The notes beneath the pieces were generated by a model. It ran no database searches. It saw nothing but the letters and a program-made list of their open reading frames with translations, and was not told where the DNA came from. The position numbers and the translations under genes are program-made. Of a stretch of DNA of 64,000 bases, positions 47,613 through 59,728 are shown one piece after another. Position 1 is the stretch's first letter, and the number at the start of each line of letters is the position of its first letter. Source of the DNA: Entoloma clypeatum (lineage: Eukaryota > Basidiomycota > Agaricomycetes > Agaricales > Entolomataceae). The stretch lies in NCBI GenBank assembly GCA_963565915.1, contig OY751491.1:3906001-3970000 (forward strand). Reading direction: 5' to 3'.

Positions 47613-48955
47613 ATGGATTTTAGAAAAGTCGCGCAAGACATCTACGATCTCGCAAATTCCGACGATCCACTTGCCCCCGTGGTCAAGGAAGCGCTGGCCG
47701 TGATAGAAGACGGGCTCGGCACTTATGGGTGGGTTTGGGAGGCACTATTCCATGACGTGTGGCGCACAGAATGACACCTTGTCCAAGGCAGGAGTCGATA
47801 TCCATCAGCTTCAACGGCGGCAAGGACTGTGAGCTCGTCATCCTTCTCGTTTCCCGTGACGTTAGCTCAGGGTCCCGGATATAGGCACAGTGCTTCTGCA
47901 CCTCTACGCAGGCGTTCTTGCGCATCGACTGGCACCTGGGCAAGTCATGAGCCCGATTCCTGCGCTCTACATCCCCGTACCTTCGCCGTTCCCGGTGTTG
48001 GAGGACTTTATCCAGTCCGCTGCCGGGATATACAACCTCGATTTGTCCCTGTGCCGTGGAGATTCAGCTGAGTGTACGACGGCATCCCCGCAAACGAACG
48101 GCAAGGGGAGCAAATCCATGGCTCCCCGTTTGAATGGCAAAGCAACCAGTGGAAATGCCATGAAAGGGGCGCTAGAAGCCTACAAAAGGAGGTTCCCGCA
48201 GATAGAGGGTATACTGATTGGAACTCGTCGGACGGACCCACACGGAGGTATGACACTTTCTTCTACGGTCTGCTATTCCAGAACATTCCATTCCTTTCGA
48301 AAATATTTTCGCAGCTAAACTATCCTATCGCACGATGACGGACGACGGCTGGCCACGGTTCGACCGCATACACCCCATTATCAACTGGTCCTACCGCGAC
48401 GTCTGGGCGTTTCTCCGCAAACTCGAGGTGCCATACTGCTGTCTCTACGACGAAGGGTAAGCACCCCACCCTCCCCATCTCACTCATATCACAAACGCAC
48501 TTCCAAACCCCAGGTACACCTCCCTCGGCTCAACATACAACACCTTTCCAAACCCCGCTCTGCTCATCGAGCCACCACCACCACCATCAACGCTCCTCCC
48601 CCCTCCTCACGCGCCAACCCCACAGTCCCCCTCCGGCTTCATAACCCCCACGACCGCACTCACGTCCGTCATGTCCACCACGCACCACATAATCCCACAC
48701 TCCCCTGAGAAAGATAAACTCTCCCCGACCGTTGTCCTCTCGAGCTACATCTCGTCAACGCACACGCACCCGAACGGCCACGCCCACTCCAGCGGCAGCG
48801 GAGAGCCGAACCTGTGGAAGATGCCCGCCGCGCTGCCGCGCGCCCGATATCGCCCTGCATATGAGCTCATGGACGGGAACTTGGAACGCTGCGGGCGCGG
48901 GCTGTCAGTCGGTTCGAATGCTAACACGAATGGGAGGCACCCGATTAATGCTTGA
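47613..48955 (+). CDS. FAD1: FAD synthase (FMN adenylyltransferase)
   Basis: Five exons (47613-47728, 47788-47828, 47885-48247, 48315-48456, 48514-48955) give 367 aa. The PAPS-reductase-like core has the ATP P-loop SFNGGKDC at residues 46-53, split by an intron inside the Cys codon. [10 protein letters not shown] (about 162-171), [17 protein letters not shown] and YDEGYTSLG follow. This is the eukaryotic Fad1 layout, which makes FAD from FMN and ATP. Compared with yeast the protein carries long Pro/Ser/His-rich inserts: about residues 90-150 and a further stretch after FPNPALL up to [21 protein letters not shown]. These are presumably disordered loops. The ending ERCGRGLS is family-typical, with a short extra tail. 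Confidence 0.93.
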
Positions 48956-49671
48956 GAGGAGGACCAGGTTTACACGAGTGGGTTTTCGGATACCCCCCCA
49001 TTCCTAATAATTATCAGCGTTTTTATGCGCCTACATGCTTACTCGTTCGCCTTGTTCGCTTTAGATGTTCTACTTACTTATAGGAGGCGTTTTTATGTTG
49101 CACTAATAAAATTCAATCACACAAGTGCGAGGTTTAGAAGGTAGAGTCACACAGTGCCATTGAGGAGCTTGAAAACAAGTAGGCTCCGAGGCGAGATACG
49201 AACGGCCGAGGCTGATGATGGCCTAGGTAAACGGCATACAAGTAGTACAGAGATATCATAATGTCACACTTCGATGCATCCGAGTCTCCTCTGATCTCGC
49301 GGAGGATTTGCAGAATGAGCCCATATTTAGCACTTTCACAGAATACACTTTTTTTTTAGCCAGGATTGAAACCAATGGTTTAAAAAAATAAATCAAGGGT
49401 GTATCCAATATCTATGCAGACTGCCCCCAGCGACGTTCTAACAAAAATCAACATTGTCCGAGTCGAGCGATGCAGCCACATCCATTTGTCGACGCACTGC
49501 GTCCTAGTATTTGGGCACCACAACTTGGACTCTGAACACTACCATTGACATCCTGGTAGGCTATGACTGGATTACGTAGAAAATCACGGATATCCGAACT
49601 CTACCGCACATGGCGACAAGATAAAGCTCTACTCACCTCAGGAAGCTCATATATCACCTTCGGCCTCCAAG
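48956..49671. other. Convergent intergenic region
   Basis: 716 bp between FAD1 and an F-box gene on the other strand. It is AT-rich with a T-run at about 49350. No exon can be supported. Confidence 0.5.
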
Positions 49672-51388
49672 TCACGTAAAGTCATACGGTCCAAGCACCG
49701 GCTTTTCACACATCACAGGCTCCAAACCTTTCCACACGGCCGTCCACCGCTCATAATAATGGTCCTCCGTAAACCCCAGCTCCAGATCCCCCGTATCGTC
49801 CAAAGTGTACTCAAAGTGCCACCCGTAAAGGAGTTCCGAGAGCGCAGGGAAGACGAGGGCAAAGACGGAGATGATGTGGTCGAAATAGTCCATGATGGGC
49901 GACGTGCACATGTTCAAGCGGCGGAGATGCCGACAGGGGAGGATGGGACCCGTCTCTGAGAAGTTCAACATCTGGTTACAGTTTACACGCAAAGTCACCT
50001 CCTCCAGAGGGAGGTGATAAGCGAGGTCGAAAAGGCCATTGAGAGTGACTCGTGGAACGTTTCCGATGGTCTGATCGAACAGGCGGAAGACTTGGAGATT
50101 AGGCCACGCGGTGACGAGCTGCTTCAGATCGTGATCGGCCAAGTCAACCGAAACGTCGATGGTGATTTTCAGGATGGTCAGTTGCGATAGCGGATGCAGC
50201 GAAGCTAACGTCTCCGGACCCACTGTGGAAACGTGGCGCGGCTGCGACCAATTCTCATGATCGGCCCTTAATATTCTGAGCTCCTTCAAAGTGGAACGCG
50301 CTTCGTGCTCTTGCAAAGTCTGAAAGAGCGAGTTCAGGTCCCAGACGTCGAACCTGTCGTGCTCTGTAACTCGCAAGGCCCCGAGGTGCCTGGACGACAG
50401 GTGTCTCAAGAATTGCGCGGCGAAGGCGGAGAGATCGTCTGTTTCGACGTTCAATTCGCCGAGGACCGGGAAACAATCGGTCAGGCTTGTGAGATCCACC
50501 TGGGAGAGTTCCCGGGAAAGGATCGTGACGGCCAAATTCTTGAGGGAAGGCAAAGTTGATAGATGGCGGATGTCGGTGTGGGTCAGGTTGAGGGGGGACG
50601 TGTCGAGCATTACAAGACGCTGGAAAGAACAATGGAGGGCGGTGACAGACTGTGGTACTTCGCGGGTATAATACAATGTCGTCGATGTGTCCATGGGCAT
50701 GACTTGAAACCCAAGAAGATGTGGCGCGTATGGTTTCGTGACGGCTCCCAAATTGTCCCAGGGAATGTTATCGACGGAGTCATCATCAGGGAACTTGATT
50801 TTGATACAAAGGCGCCGCAAGTTTGGACCGACCAGGAGGCGGGGGTATAGAGCGAGGCCGGTGAAGTCTCGGATATCGACCGCCAGAGAACGGAGGGCAG
50901 GTAACAGAGCACGGCGTGGGGGTTCGTGGTGTTGAAAGATCATTGTTAGGACGACAGGGTGTATTGTGCCGACACGGTACCGCGGCTGCTCCAGAGATCG
51001 TATCCTGGAAGAGTAATAATACACGCGGCTGTAATCGCAAGGTTGCAGAGGTCTGGTGAGAGTCTGGGATACATAAGATATCATATTTTGGTGTTATCGA
51101 ACGAAACTTCCTCACTAGTACAGGAATGCCCCAACCACCTTTCTTATTTTCCATCTTGACAGCGTCCTTCGGGAGGTTGGTCAGAAGGTGAAATAGGCAT
51201 GGTTGCGTATTCCAGAGGGCGTCAAGTGAGGGGTCGGTGAAGCTTCTGCATGTTGTAGCTAGGCTCACAAGTGTGGAGAAACCTGTCTTGCCACCGGTGT
51301 CTGGATCAAGTTCTGTTATTATACTGGAGAAGATGTTGGCAAGTATCTCATGGACCGCAGAGCAACCTTCATGACGTAATCGTGGCAT
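49672..51388 (-). CDS. F-box/LRR-like protein
   Basis: Two exons (51388-51116 and 51063-49672) with a 52-nt phase-0 intron give 554 aa. The F-box-like N-terminus reads CSAVHEILANIFSSI, then LVSLATTCRSFTDPSLDALW. It is followed by the YSSRIRSLE block that mushroom F-box proteins share and by LRR-like strands (ALRSLAVDIRDF, LRRLCIKIKF, LKNLAVTIL, LTILKITIDV, LRRLNMCTSP). It has the same overall design as the broken gene at 41706-43385, including the closing MCTSPI and VFPALSELLYGW blocks, so the two are paralogues. The start is the first ATG of the F-box exon; the frame runs a few codons further up without another ATG. Probable SCF substrate adaptor, target unknown. Confidence 0.84.
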
Positions 51389-53007
51389 GCACAACTCCTC
51401 CTTCACCGACCTCCTCCCGTTCCCGCCTGCCGTCCTTGCGGCGAGCGGTGTGGATCGTTGCCGTCAGGCAGGGCGTGGTGGGGGACTCGACAAGGTTGGT
51501 CCCGGGGATGGAGACGGAGCGATGGGAGGCGGACGGGGATGTGTCTTTGGTACGTTTCCCCGATTCGCGTTCTGTGACCGTGGATACTGAGAATGGTCAA
51601 CGTCCTGTAAGGCATCCACGCTGCCTGTCCGCCCTTCCCCCCTCTCCCGCGCAAAAACAAGGAGAAAACCACTGTCAAAAGGTACACCGTCCCCAAAAAG
51701 CCATTCACAGTCCTTTCACCAAACGTACGTCATCCCTTATCTATTTCTCGCACTTCTTCATATCCTACCACAACCACAGCGCCCGTTTTTCGCGCCCTCC
51801 TTCCGCGCGTCCACAGGGTCCACATCCATATACCCACCCTCACCACCCCCATCTCCCTCAAAGACAACGCAGGGCTCGTCCATCGCGATGTTGGGCACAC
51901 AGAGCCCGAGTCCTGTCGTGTCGTTTTCTGCCCCTTTTCACTCCTATATGCGTTTTCGTTCTCGTTGGACCGTTTATTGATATGTACTTTTGTGATAGGT
52001 GTGTTGGAAGAATCAGCCTTGAGCCACATTTTACCATCGTCGGATGATAGAGATGGGGATTGTGAAGACAACGATTGCTGAAATCACGAGAATGATGCAC
52101 GCAGATAGCCACGGTACTTAGTAAGTAATACTGTTCGATGCCCAGTGCTGTCTACCCGCGATTTCAAAAAATAAAATGTGTCTTCGTATGCAGCTCTGAA
52201 GGCGTGTATGATGGCGTAACGTGAATGGCCAAGACTGTCATCACCCCAATCCTTCCCAAGAAGATATCGAACCCGTTTCCCAAAATCACCAGTGAGAAGA
52301 TGGCTAATCAACAATCACTAATCCGGCGACCGGTGAGACTGTTTCAAAAGACAACAAAATGAGCTGTTTGTGAAATTACGACACCCTGCATACCATGCAC
52401 CCAGTTTCGAACCCGAGGTGCAGGTTCGGTGAGGTTCGAATCTCTAAGCGACTGATCGTCTCCCACTGGGACTACAACCATCAGGGTTGCAGCGGTTCGC
52501 CGAGGAAGGCTGGTTGGGCCAAGTTGGAAATTAGCTCTCAGGCGGCTGGGAAGATGTTGAACCTATGGTGGCAGGGCACGGTTGGACGAGCCGAAAGATT
52601 TCCCCAGAGGCCGTTCTCAAGTTCTTGGACCTCGACCGCTGTCTGCGTTCCTCTGCCTCTCGTCACATGACCGGCAACAGCAATACCGCCTTGTAGACCT
52701 TGTCAGCTTCGAAAGGCGGCTGGGAAGATGTTGAAATGTTGTGCTTCTCTAGCCAGTCGAAACCTGTATCGTTTTCTCAGGTTCACTACGATGTGCTCAC
52801 AATGCAGGACCCCGTCGTCAACGACACTCCCTCACATGGTGGCCCTTCATCGCTCAAACCATGGGCCATCGGGCATTGGACCTCCGAGTGGGAAGTCCAG
52901 TACACGACTGCACAATCTCTGTATTTGTGCCCCTCATCCCTCGCTTGAGGTATAAAACGCTCCACAATACTTCCCTTGACTTCCAGTCTCGACTCTCCAC
53001 CCATTTC
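51389..53007. other. 1.6-kb stretch, possible small membrane-protein exons
   Basis: The minus strand near 52020-52090 reads IILVISAIVVFTIPI, a clear hydrophobic helix, with a GTAAAATG donor-like site after it. A further minus frame near 51830-51910 reads NIAMDEPCVVFEGDGGG. I could not assemble a full gene, so this is only a candidate. A 21-bp direct repeat (52541 and 52715) lies upstream of the secreted-protein gene; GAACC/GGTTC palindromic bits occur near 52410-52435. Confidence 0.3.
52541..52735 (+). repeat. 21-bp direct repeat
   Basis: GGCGGCTGGGAAGATGTTGAA at 52541-52561 and 52715-52735, identical, 174 bp apart. It lies 270-470 bp upstream of the secreted-protein start, so it may be regulatory or a relic of local duplication. 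Confidence 0.8.
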
Positions 53008-53675
53008 ATGAAGCTCCTTTCCAGCCTCACCACAGTGACCGCCGCCCTCCTCTTTGCCGCCAGCACCACTTCCGCCCAGAAAGTGTACATTTCGATCGCT
53101 CCTGGATCCAGCAACCATGTAAAGCGCGGAGGGATTTTCACCTTCAGACTTAAGAGACCTGTAGGTTCTTAGGCTATATCCAAGTCAAAACCCATATACT
53201 TGATCCTGATCCGAGTTTCACCCAGGACTTGCCCTCAGGTCACATGGGGACCGAACTCGGCGTCACCGTTGGTCTCCAGGAGTGTGGACCCAAGGGCGAT
53301 GACTGCGACCACGACCTGACTGGGAATAACTTCGGGAAGTTGATCTTAGACAGAGCCCCATTCGATCCACGTAGCCTCTATGATGATGGGCGCCAAAGAG
53401 GTTTATATCAGGACTTCCCCATCAATATTCCTACAGGAACAGCGAAGGGAAAGATCCTGTTAAAAATCAAGCGTGAAAGCAAGGATTCGGTGAGATTTCT
53501 TTCTTTTTTTCTCTTGTTGCACAAGATTCAATTCCATATCCGTCCCTGCTTGGCCCCTGCGCATTCCCTCCCCCCTGGATCTGGATCTAATCTTGATGGC
53601 TGATGTCTTTCTTCATATCAGCATGCTAAGGAACTTGTCCCCGATGTTTTCGGTGCTGATCTCACAGTAGTCTGA
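53008..53675 (+). CDS. Small secreted protein
   Basis: Three exons (53008-53160, 53226-53489, 53622-53675) give 156 aa. A classic signal peptide (MKLLSSLTTVTAALLFAAS, cleavage likely after STTSA, before QKVYISI) is followed by a beta-rich domain. GGIFTFRLKRP, ELGVTVGLQECG, GDDCDHDL and YQDFPINIPTGTAKGKILLKI are visible. Two cysteines flank a short acidic loop and could form a disulphide. The pattern resembles a group of small extracellular mushroom proteins with an Ig-like sandwich, but I know no named family. A TATA-like GGTATAAAACG at about 52950 lies 58 bp upstream of the ATG and supports this start. Confidence 0.78.
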
Positions 53676-54848
53676 TAAAAATTATATGGACATGCTATCC
53701 TGAAGTGCATTCCAGACAAAATCTTATCTCCCACCTTCCACTCCACATATCTCTTTGAGGTCTTTTGCTATGGGTATATATACATCTGAGACAGCCCCTA
53801 CAAGTCTCTATATATTTATCTACCATGAGATACTAATGCTATATGTGAAATATGTATTTTTGATGTACATATCATCTTCTACACTTTCCTACCCAATCTA
53901 CTCATTGCAAACCTTGTACTACTGACGCTTGGAGACCTATTTATACCATAGAATAGGCCTACATAGGTTCCCTGACCAACTTTGGGGCATAAGATCATAA
54001 TATGTACCCAAGGTGAGTACATACATTTTCGCTCTTTTCACCATGTTATACCCTTGCTGGGGTGCCCATATACCTTCCCCTATGCACCTATATACTCTAT
54101 AACTAACACACATGTAACACCTTGGCTGGGGAGGCCAGTATCTCAAGAAGAGGCATGTGCTCCTCCTCATTCCCCAGTCCCTGACCGCTTTTTTAGCTCA
54201 TTCACTCATCTCTGCCCAAAAGGGTTGGTTGGAAATTAGTCATAATATATCATACTATGTATTAGAGCAGGTATACATGTATATAGATGATAGTATAGAT
54301 ATGTAGGTGAGGATAGTGGGGTGGTGTTGATGTTACATGTATGTAGAGATGTATTATGGACTACCTATGCCATTCCCTAGTGTATATATACTCATAAAAT
54401 GGTGGGGGGTGAAGTCAAGGCATGGGAGGGCAGGGGCAGGTGGAGGGAAGGTGTGAGGATGGAGGGAGGTGGCGGGGAGGGGCGTGAGAGTCTGCCGAGA
54501 CATCGTTCGGTGTGTCGCGGAGGCCGTGAGAGACGGTGGGAATGGGTCCTAGGCATCGTTGATGGGGATTGATTGATGGGCGGGGTTTCTCCGAGGTGAT
54601 GTGTTGACAAGTCACTCACAGTGGAGGCTGATGCCAAACAAACATCGGGTGATGTGAGGGACTTGGTGAGGTTGGCCAGAGCTGGAGCGATAGTTCCCGC
54701 TGGTGTGGAGGATAAGAGCAAACAAGCCTAATATAACTGGTTGAGGCACCAGATCAACCAGTACTATAAGACTAGGTTTGTGGGAAGATCAGGTGGCGGC
54801 ATGTGCGCCGTGACTACATACATGTGACTTGTAACTTTCACAAACACC
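53676..54848. other. AT-rich, low-complexity intergenic region
   Basis: Many TATATA and ATGTATGTAG-like tracts (53750-54380) and a purine-rich GGGAGG tract (54400-54480). Long minus-strand Pro-rich frames over the latter are compositional. No gene supported. Confidence 0.5.
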
Positions 54849-56088
54849 ATGATGGCCGAACGGAGCCTCAGCAATTCAAGCATTCTCACAGACACCAGCG
54901 AAGAAATGGATCCAAAAGTTCTGGTACAAGATGCGCGATTTCAACTTGGGCGCTTTCCAAATCTGATGTGTCCCACAAGCAACCAACTCTCGGCGATTCA
55001 AGTAATGACGGCACTTCTGGATCACCCTCCAAACAAGGAAGGACAACTCTATATTGCAAAGGCCATCATTGATGCGGTCAAGGGGAAGGGAATGGAAGAT
55101 CAAGCTCTGGATTTGGCAGACCTTGCGCAGGCCTGGTTGGATAACCTATTGTTCCCCCGTGTGTGCCATCTTATATCCATCATTCTGTACCACTGAATTT
55201 TCATGTGCTTAGTTAGAGGCTTGATAGCAGCTCGTGACACGGTTGCTCCATCCCCATTTCAGACCCCTACCATTGAAGATACAGCTGTTTTAATTGAAAA
55301 GGCTACACATGGCAATCAAGGCGCCCTTAAGAAGCTTGTATGTTGTTTTTAATTTCTGGACAACTCTTTCTTCTGCAGTATTGCTAGGTTTATGTGCGCG
55401 AAGGCCTCAGATGCGTTATTTCAGGTCATTTTTCTAGTACTCATGCTGGGCATGGTGTCGATCCCGGTGATAGTACTGTTGCTGGACTGGAGACAGCACA
55501 CATTTTGCCACTTGCATTGAACCTTTTCGACGAACGCAAACTGGCAAGTTCATCACAATTTCATTTTGGCCTTTCCCTGATGAGCCATGGTATTCAGCAT
55601 GTTGCTGCTATAACATGGGATATGATACGCTCATGGACTGGTCTTGACATCAAAACAGTAGCAGGGTCGGAGATTAACACACCCAAAAATGCACTGTTGC
55701 TTACAAGGGATTACCAGAACTTGTTCGGCGACTTTTTTCTTTGGTTTATAGCAACGGTGATGATTATTTCTCTTATCTGACTATGCATGCTGAGTTGTGG
55801 ATGCAGGGTAATCCTGATGAGTACCGGGTTGATACTCGGTTCAAGAACGACCATAAAGATACCATCGTTGCATTTGTTGATCATTCTCATAGTGGGATCC
55901 CAGCTCCAAGCGCGGAGTTACTGGCTCTTCATGCTGCTTTCGCAAGGGTTTTCCATGCCTCAGGTGCTGCAGAGTACATAGATCAGATATGGGAAGATCC
56001 TTCTGCGGTCCATCAACTTCAAAGCAATGGATCATCTGATGTCGTTGCCCTGATTCACACATCCCATGCGTCCATCGCTGTGTTTTAG
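54849..56088 (+). CDS. HNH_2-type nuclease-domain protein
   Basis: Four exons (54849-55160, 55263-55337, 55388-55756, 55807-56088) give 345 aa. The layout is that of Agaricomycete HNH_2 proteins: a leading helical region, VREGLRCVISG, the first active-site pair in ETAHILP (His167), INTPKNALLL (Asn230) and a C-terminal LALHAAFARVFHASGAAEYID block. The third catalytic position, usually His in H-x-LFD, reads Gln239 in YQNLFG, so the nuclease may be inactive. Such genes are numerous and poorly conserved in mushrooms. Their function is unknown, though spread by mobile DNA or a role in defence has been suspected. The frame is otherwise unbroken. Confidence 0.78.
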
Positions 56089-56514
56089 GATTTTCGGGTA
56101 ATTCAGAATAAACATGAACTTTGATCCCAGTGAGACGAGTTCGAGTTTTACGAGAACACTCTGTGCCACAACCCAAAATCAGTTCACACCTTCAAGACTT
56201 TAGTCTGGGGATGCAAATGAGCAGAATGTCAAGTGCGTCACTAGTTGTGAATGAGTCTTCTCATTTCGTATGATTTGGCTCGGTATGCTTTACAGAGGAG
56301 CGAGAATCCATCAGAAGATGTCCTGATGCGCTAGACTCGGGCTCAATGCCAGCTAGGGCGAACGTGGAAATGCTGGAGTCGCCCGGAACGATTGAAAAGA
56401 GTGGACCTTAGGAGTCTCGATATCACAGGGGGTCATCAGAATGGTACTACTATGGACAGAATCGCCTACGGAACATCACATATGTCAAGCAAATAGGTCT
56501 ACTTCAACAACACC
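56089..56514. other. Convergent intergenic region before MRE11
   Basis: 426 bp between convergent genes; nothing recognisable. Confidence 0.5.
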
Positions 56515-59461
56515 TCAATCGTCATCGTCATCGCCGTCGGATTCCACCTGTGGGAATTATTTGACCATCAATAGCTGAAGAAACTCTCACTCAGAGGAAA
56601 ACATACCATCTTTTTCCTGGCCTTACTCGCCGCCGCCCTCGATGTCCGTCCAGCAGGGGCAAAAGTGAGTTGACTCTGCTTCGGCGCGGGCGTCGCCGCC
56701 GCCTTTTTCTTGGCCGGAGCCTTCTTCGCCGCTGGTTGACTAAGTCAATCCATCAGCAAGCTGCAAGACAGAGAGACATCGTATAAGAACGCAGACCTCA
56801 ACACAGACGACCGGTTCGTCCTCTTCGAAGTCTTTGGTGCCTCCTTTTCCTCGTCATCATCATCGTCAAGCTCAATTACATCGTCGTCCAAATCGCTCTG
56901 CGTCCCGTGAAAGGCTAAAATCAACATGACGGACCACAAAAGAACAGGGAAAGTCATACAACAACAGCCTTTTTCCCCCGACCTTTCGCAAGAGCCTTTT
57001 TCGCCGGAGCTTTTGCTGTGGCGGCCTTCTTCGCTTTGGTAGCAGCTGCACCAGTAGCCTTCTTCTTTGGCGGAGGTGGAGCATCAGAATCGAGTTCATC
57101 AAAGTCGGAGCCGTTTCGGCCCACGTCGACATCCATCATCATGGAGTCATCCGAGGCCTCGTTGTCATTTGCTTTGGCTTTGCCCTTTTAAAAGAGGTTA
57201 AGGAGCTCTGGAGGATGTAGCCTAAACAGCTTACCTTGGCCTTGATTGACTTCCCCTGCCTTGCGTTCTCAATGTATTCCTTTTCATGCTGTTCCTTGGC
57301 TTTTACAAGCTGAAAATATCGCGAGTTAGAATATCGAAAACAGTGGCAAGCACGTCAAACCCACCATCTCTTCCACCTCGTCTTCATCAATTTCCTCACT
57401 CCCCTGCACACCCTTCATCAGCGCCTTCAACGACTTCGCAACGTGCCTATACCACACAAAACCAAATCACTCTTCCCACACCAAAACACATGGAATGAAA
57501 AGAACCCACATCTGAATCGCATGTGTATCATCCTTTTCCACAAACATCTGTATCGCATCCGACATCCCCACCTCGCCCAACAGCTGCAGCTCCTGCGCCG
57601 CCAAAAACTCGTTCACGAGCGTCGCCACCCGCACTTTCGCGAGCTTCTCCGATACTGACAGGTTCGGGTCGTCGATGCTCAGCTCGGGCTGGTCGATCGC
57701 GACTTTGCTGCTCTTCGGGGCCTGCTTTTTGGACCGGTGGAAGATGAGGACGTCCCGGGGGTTGGCGATGCGCCCTTGGAATTCTTGGCCGAAGCGGACG
57801 GGGTTGGAAGTTTGGGTGACGCCGGTGGTGTCAACCTGTGTAGGGGTGAGGGGAGGGAGAGGACTAGGAAGAGAAGGAAAGACGAACTTTGAGCCGGATG
57901 AGGGGAAGCATGCGGGAAAGCTCTTCTTCGCCGTCTTCTAGGGCTCTAGCGTTCCGTTCGTCCCATTGTTGATTGGCCTTGTCGATCAGAGCATTGACCT
58001 GGGGGTACTATGTTGAGCACCGAAGAGCCTTTTGCAATGAGTCGAAATCATTACCTTGGCCTTCAAGAACTTCTGAATTGCCATCTGATCTTCAATATCG
58101 AACCCTTCCTTCTCCGCAGCCTCGGCCAGAGGCACCTCCTCTATGACGAAAGGACGTACAGTCCTCAAGCGTAGAGGCGTCAGTTGAAACTCCTTTCCTT
58201 GGATCTCGAGAAGGGCAACATGTCTTCAAAGATTTTTTAGGTCAAACGAGTGATGAGTTAATAGACGTGCAACCAACTTTTCGACGGACTCTCCGTCGGC
58301 CAGGGAAGTTGCGACTGAGGATCCGGGTTGTGTAATGTAGTAGGACTTGCCGGCGACGGGTTCTGGAACGATTCGACAGTCGTGCTCGTGGCCCCATACA
58401 ACAAGATCAACACTATCGTCAAACATGCCTTCCGGGACGGACTCTTGTGGGCCATGCTTCACGCTTTCAATTGCGTCAACCAGGGAAGAGGCAGTCTTAT
58501 ATACGGGGCATACCGGTTCTGATGCAGAAGTAGGATGTTGAACCAATTGTCCTTGTCCCTGGGCATGAACATCCGGACCCGGTTGCTCCGAAGTTCGAAG
58601 TGCATTCTTGCGTCTTTGACGTTGCCGATGCCATAAAGACCTAGGTGGCTTCTCCCTTTCCGGAGAAGAACTGGACGAACAGCTATTCCGGTCGTTGGGG
58701 CATCGGCGTCTGAAAGGGGAAGGTCGATCTTTCCCATATAATTAAGGAGACCTGAAACAGAGAGAATGTCGAGAGCACAAAGCGCTCCTTGCTTGAAGTG
58801 TCATTCTAAATGAGTTTGGTGGAACACATCAAGCGAAATATCATCTTACAGATCCGGCGCCTTGTGGGTCGTCGTGGTTCCCGTGTATTGAAAAGACGGG
58901 TATTCCAACATTGAAGTTTGAGTCTTCGTAATTTATTGCTGGAAAGCTGAGAGAAATAGTCAGGAATTGTATGAGAAAAGGTCATAGGGCAAGATGCACG
59001 AGAATCCTTCAGCTTTTCCTTCGTCAGGATCGCTCAACAGCTCCAGTTGCACAGGTTTGTCCCCCATCGCGAATTCACGCAGTAAGGCAATTGTTTGGTA
59101 CAGACACTCTCGAGACGGCTTATTCTCGTGAAAGAGATCTCCGGCAAGAAGCATAAAATCCACCTGCGGACCTCTGAGGTCAGAACATGGTTTTGGGTCT
59201 TTCAGAACTACGTACATCGTGCTTCACAGCCAATTGTAAGATTTCTCGAAAGGTGTTCATGGAGTCCTGCCCTCTTATAGGATCTCGTTCCATATACCCG
59301 ATATGATTGTCCGTCGCCAGCATTATCCGAATCGTGTCGTCAGGAACTGATTTCAACATGTCAGCGAACTTGAATGCAACTGTTTTCAATAGCAGACGCT
59401 TGCATGTTTGGTTTATTGTCGGTGCCGGTGGCTGAGAGGCCCTGCCCTCGTCGTCAGACAT
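56515..59461 (-). CDS. MRE11: Double-strand break repair nuclease Mre11
   Basis: Fourteen minus-strand exons (59461-59216, 59163-59000, 58946-58850, 58791-58514, 58463-58278, 58223-58055, 57998-57888, 57835-57510, 57446-57365, 57309-57235, 57184-56960, 56897-56797, 56739-56607, 56547-56515) join exactly to 741 aa. All phosphoesterase motifs are present: DNH (Asp51, His53), [10 protein letters not shown] (Asp91), GNHDDP (Asn160, His161), LLLHQNR (His259) and GHEHDC (His287, His289). The DNA-binding cap follows, and then an acidic and Lys/Ala-rich C-terminal tail with PAKKA repeats. It is the Mn-dependent nuclease of the Mre11-Rad50-Nbs1 complex in the nucleus. About 35 extra residues precede the catalytic core. 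Confidence 0.96.
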
Positions 59462-59728
59462 GTTGTCGGAGGTTGACCACCGCCGCTGGGGTGTGTCGTG
59501 GTTGGAAGAAGAAATGGAACGCGTCGCGTCTCGGCAACAAAACAGAGTTAGCGTCCACGTGACTTCAAGATGCCATCCGATATCCGACTCCGAGTCCCTG
59601 CCTTCTGACGACCGCTCCACATCCGCCACACTCCCAACGACGTGTTCACCGCTGCCTTGCGAGGTGAACGCCAACGATCATCTCTGCGACGACCTTTATA
59701 TTTTGGAATATTATCGCTAACCACTGCA
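59462..59728. promoter_or_regulatory. Bidirectional promoter region (MRE11 / sugar transporter)
   Basis: 267 bp between divergent starts. A TATA-like TTATATTTTGG at about 59696 lies about 30 bp before the transporter ATG. Confidence 0.45.

Noticed and set aside
51271..52047. 258-aa plus-strand frame
   Set aside because: No family resemblance, overlaps the start of the F-box gene, shows shifting composition, and a better hydrophobic signal lies on the other strand.
52420..52450. GGTTCGAATC word resembling a tRNA T-arm
   Set aside because: No matching acceptor, D or anticodon stems around it; the nearby GAACC/GGTTC pairing does not give a cloverleaf.
54391..54720. Pro/Ser/His-rich minus-strand frame of 109 aa
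   Set aside because: It lies over a GGGAGG-rich low-complexity tract and has no exon partners.
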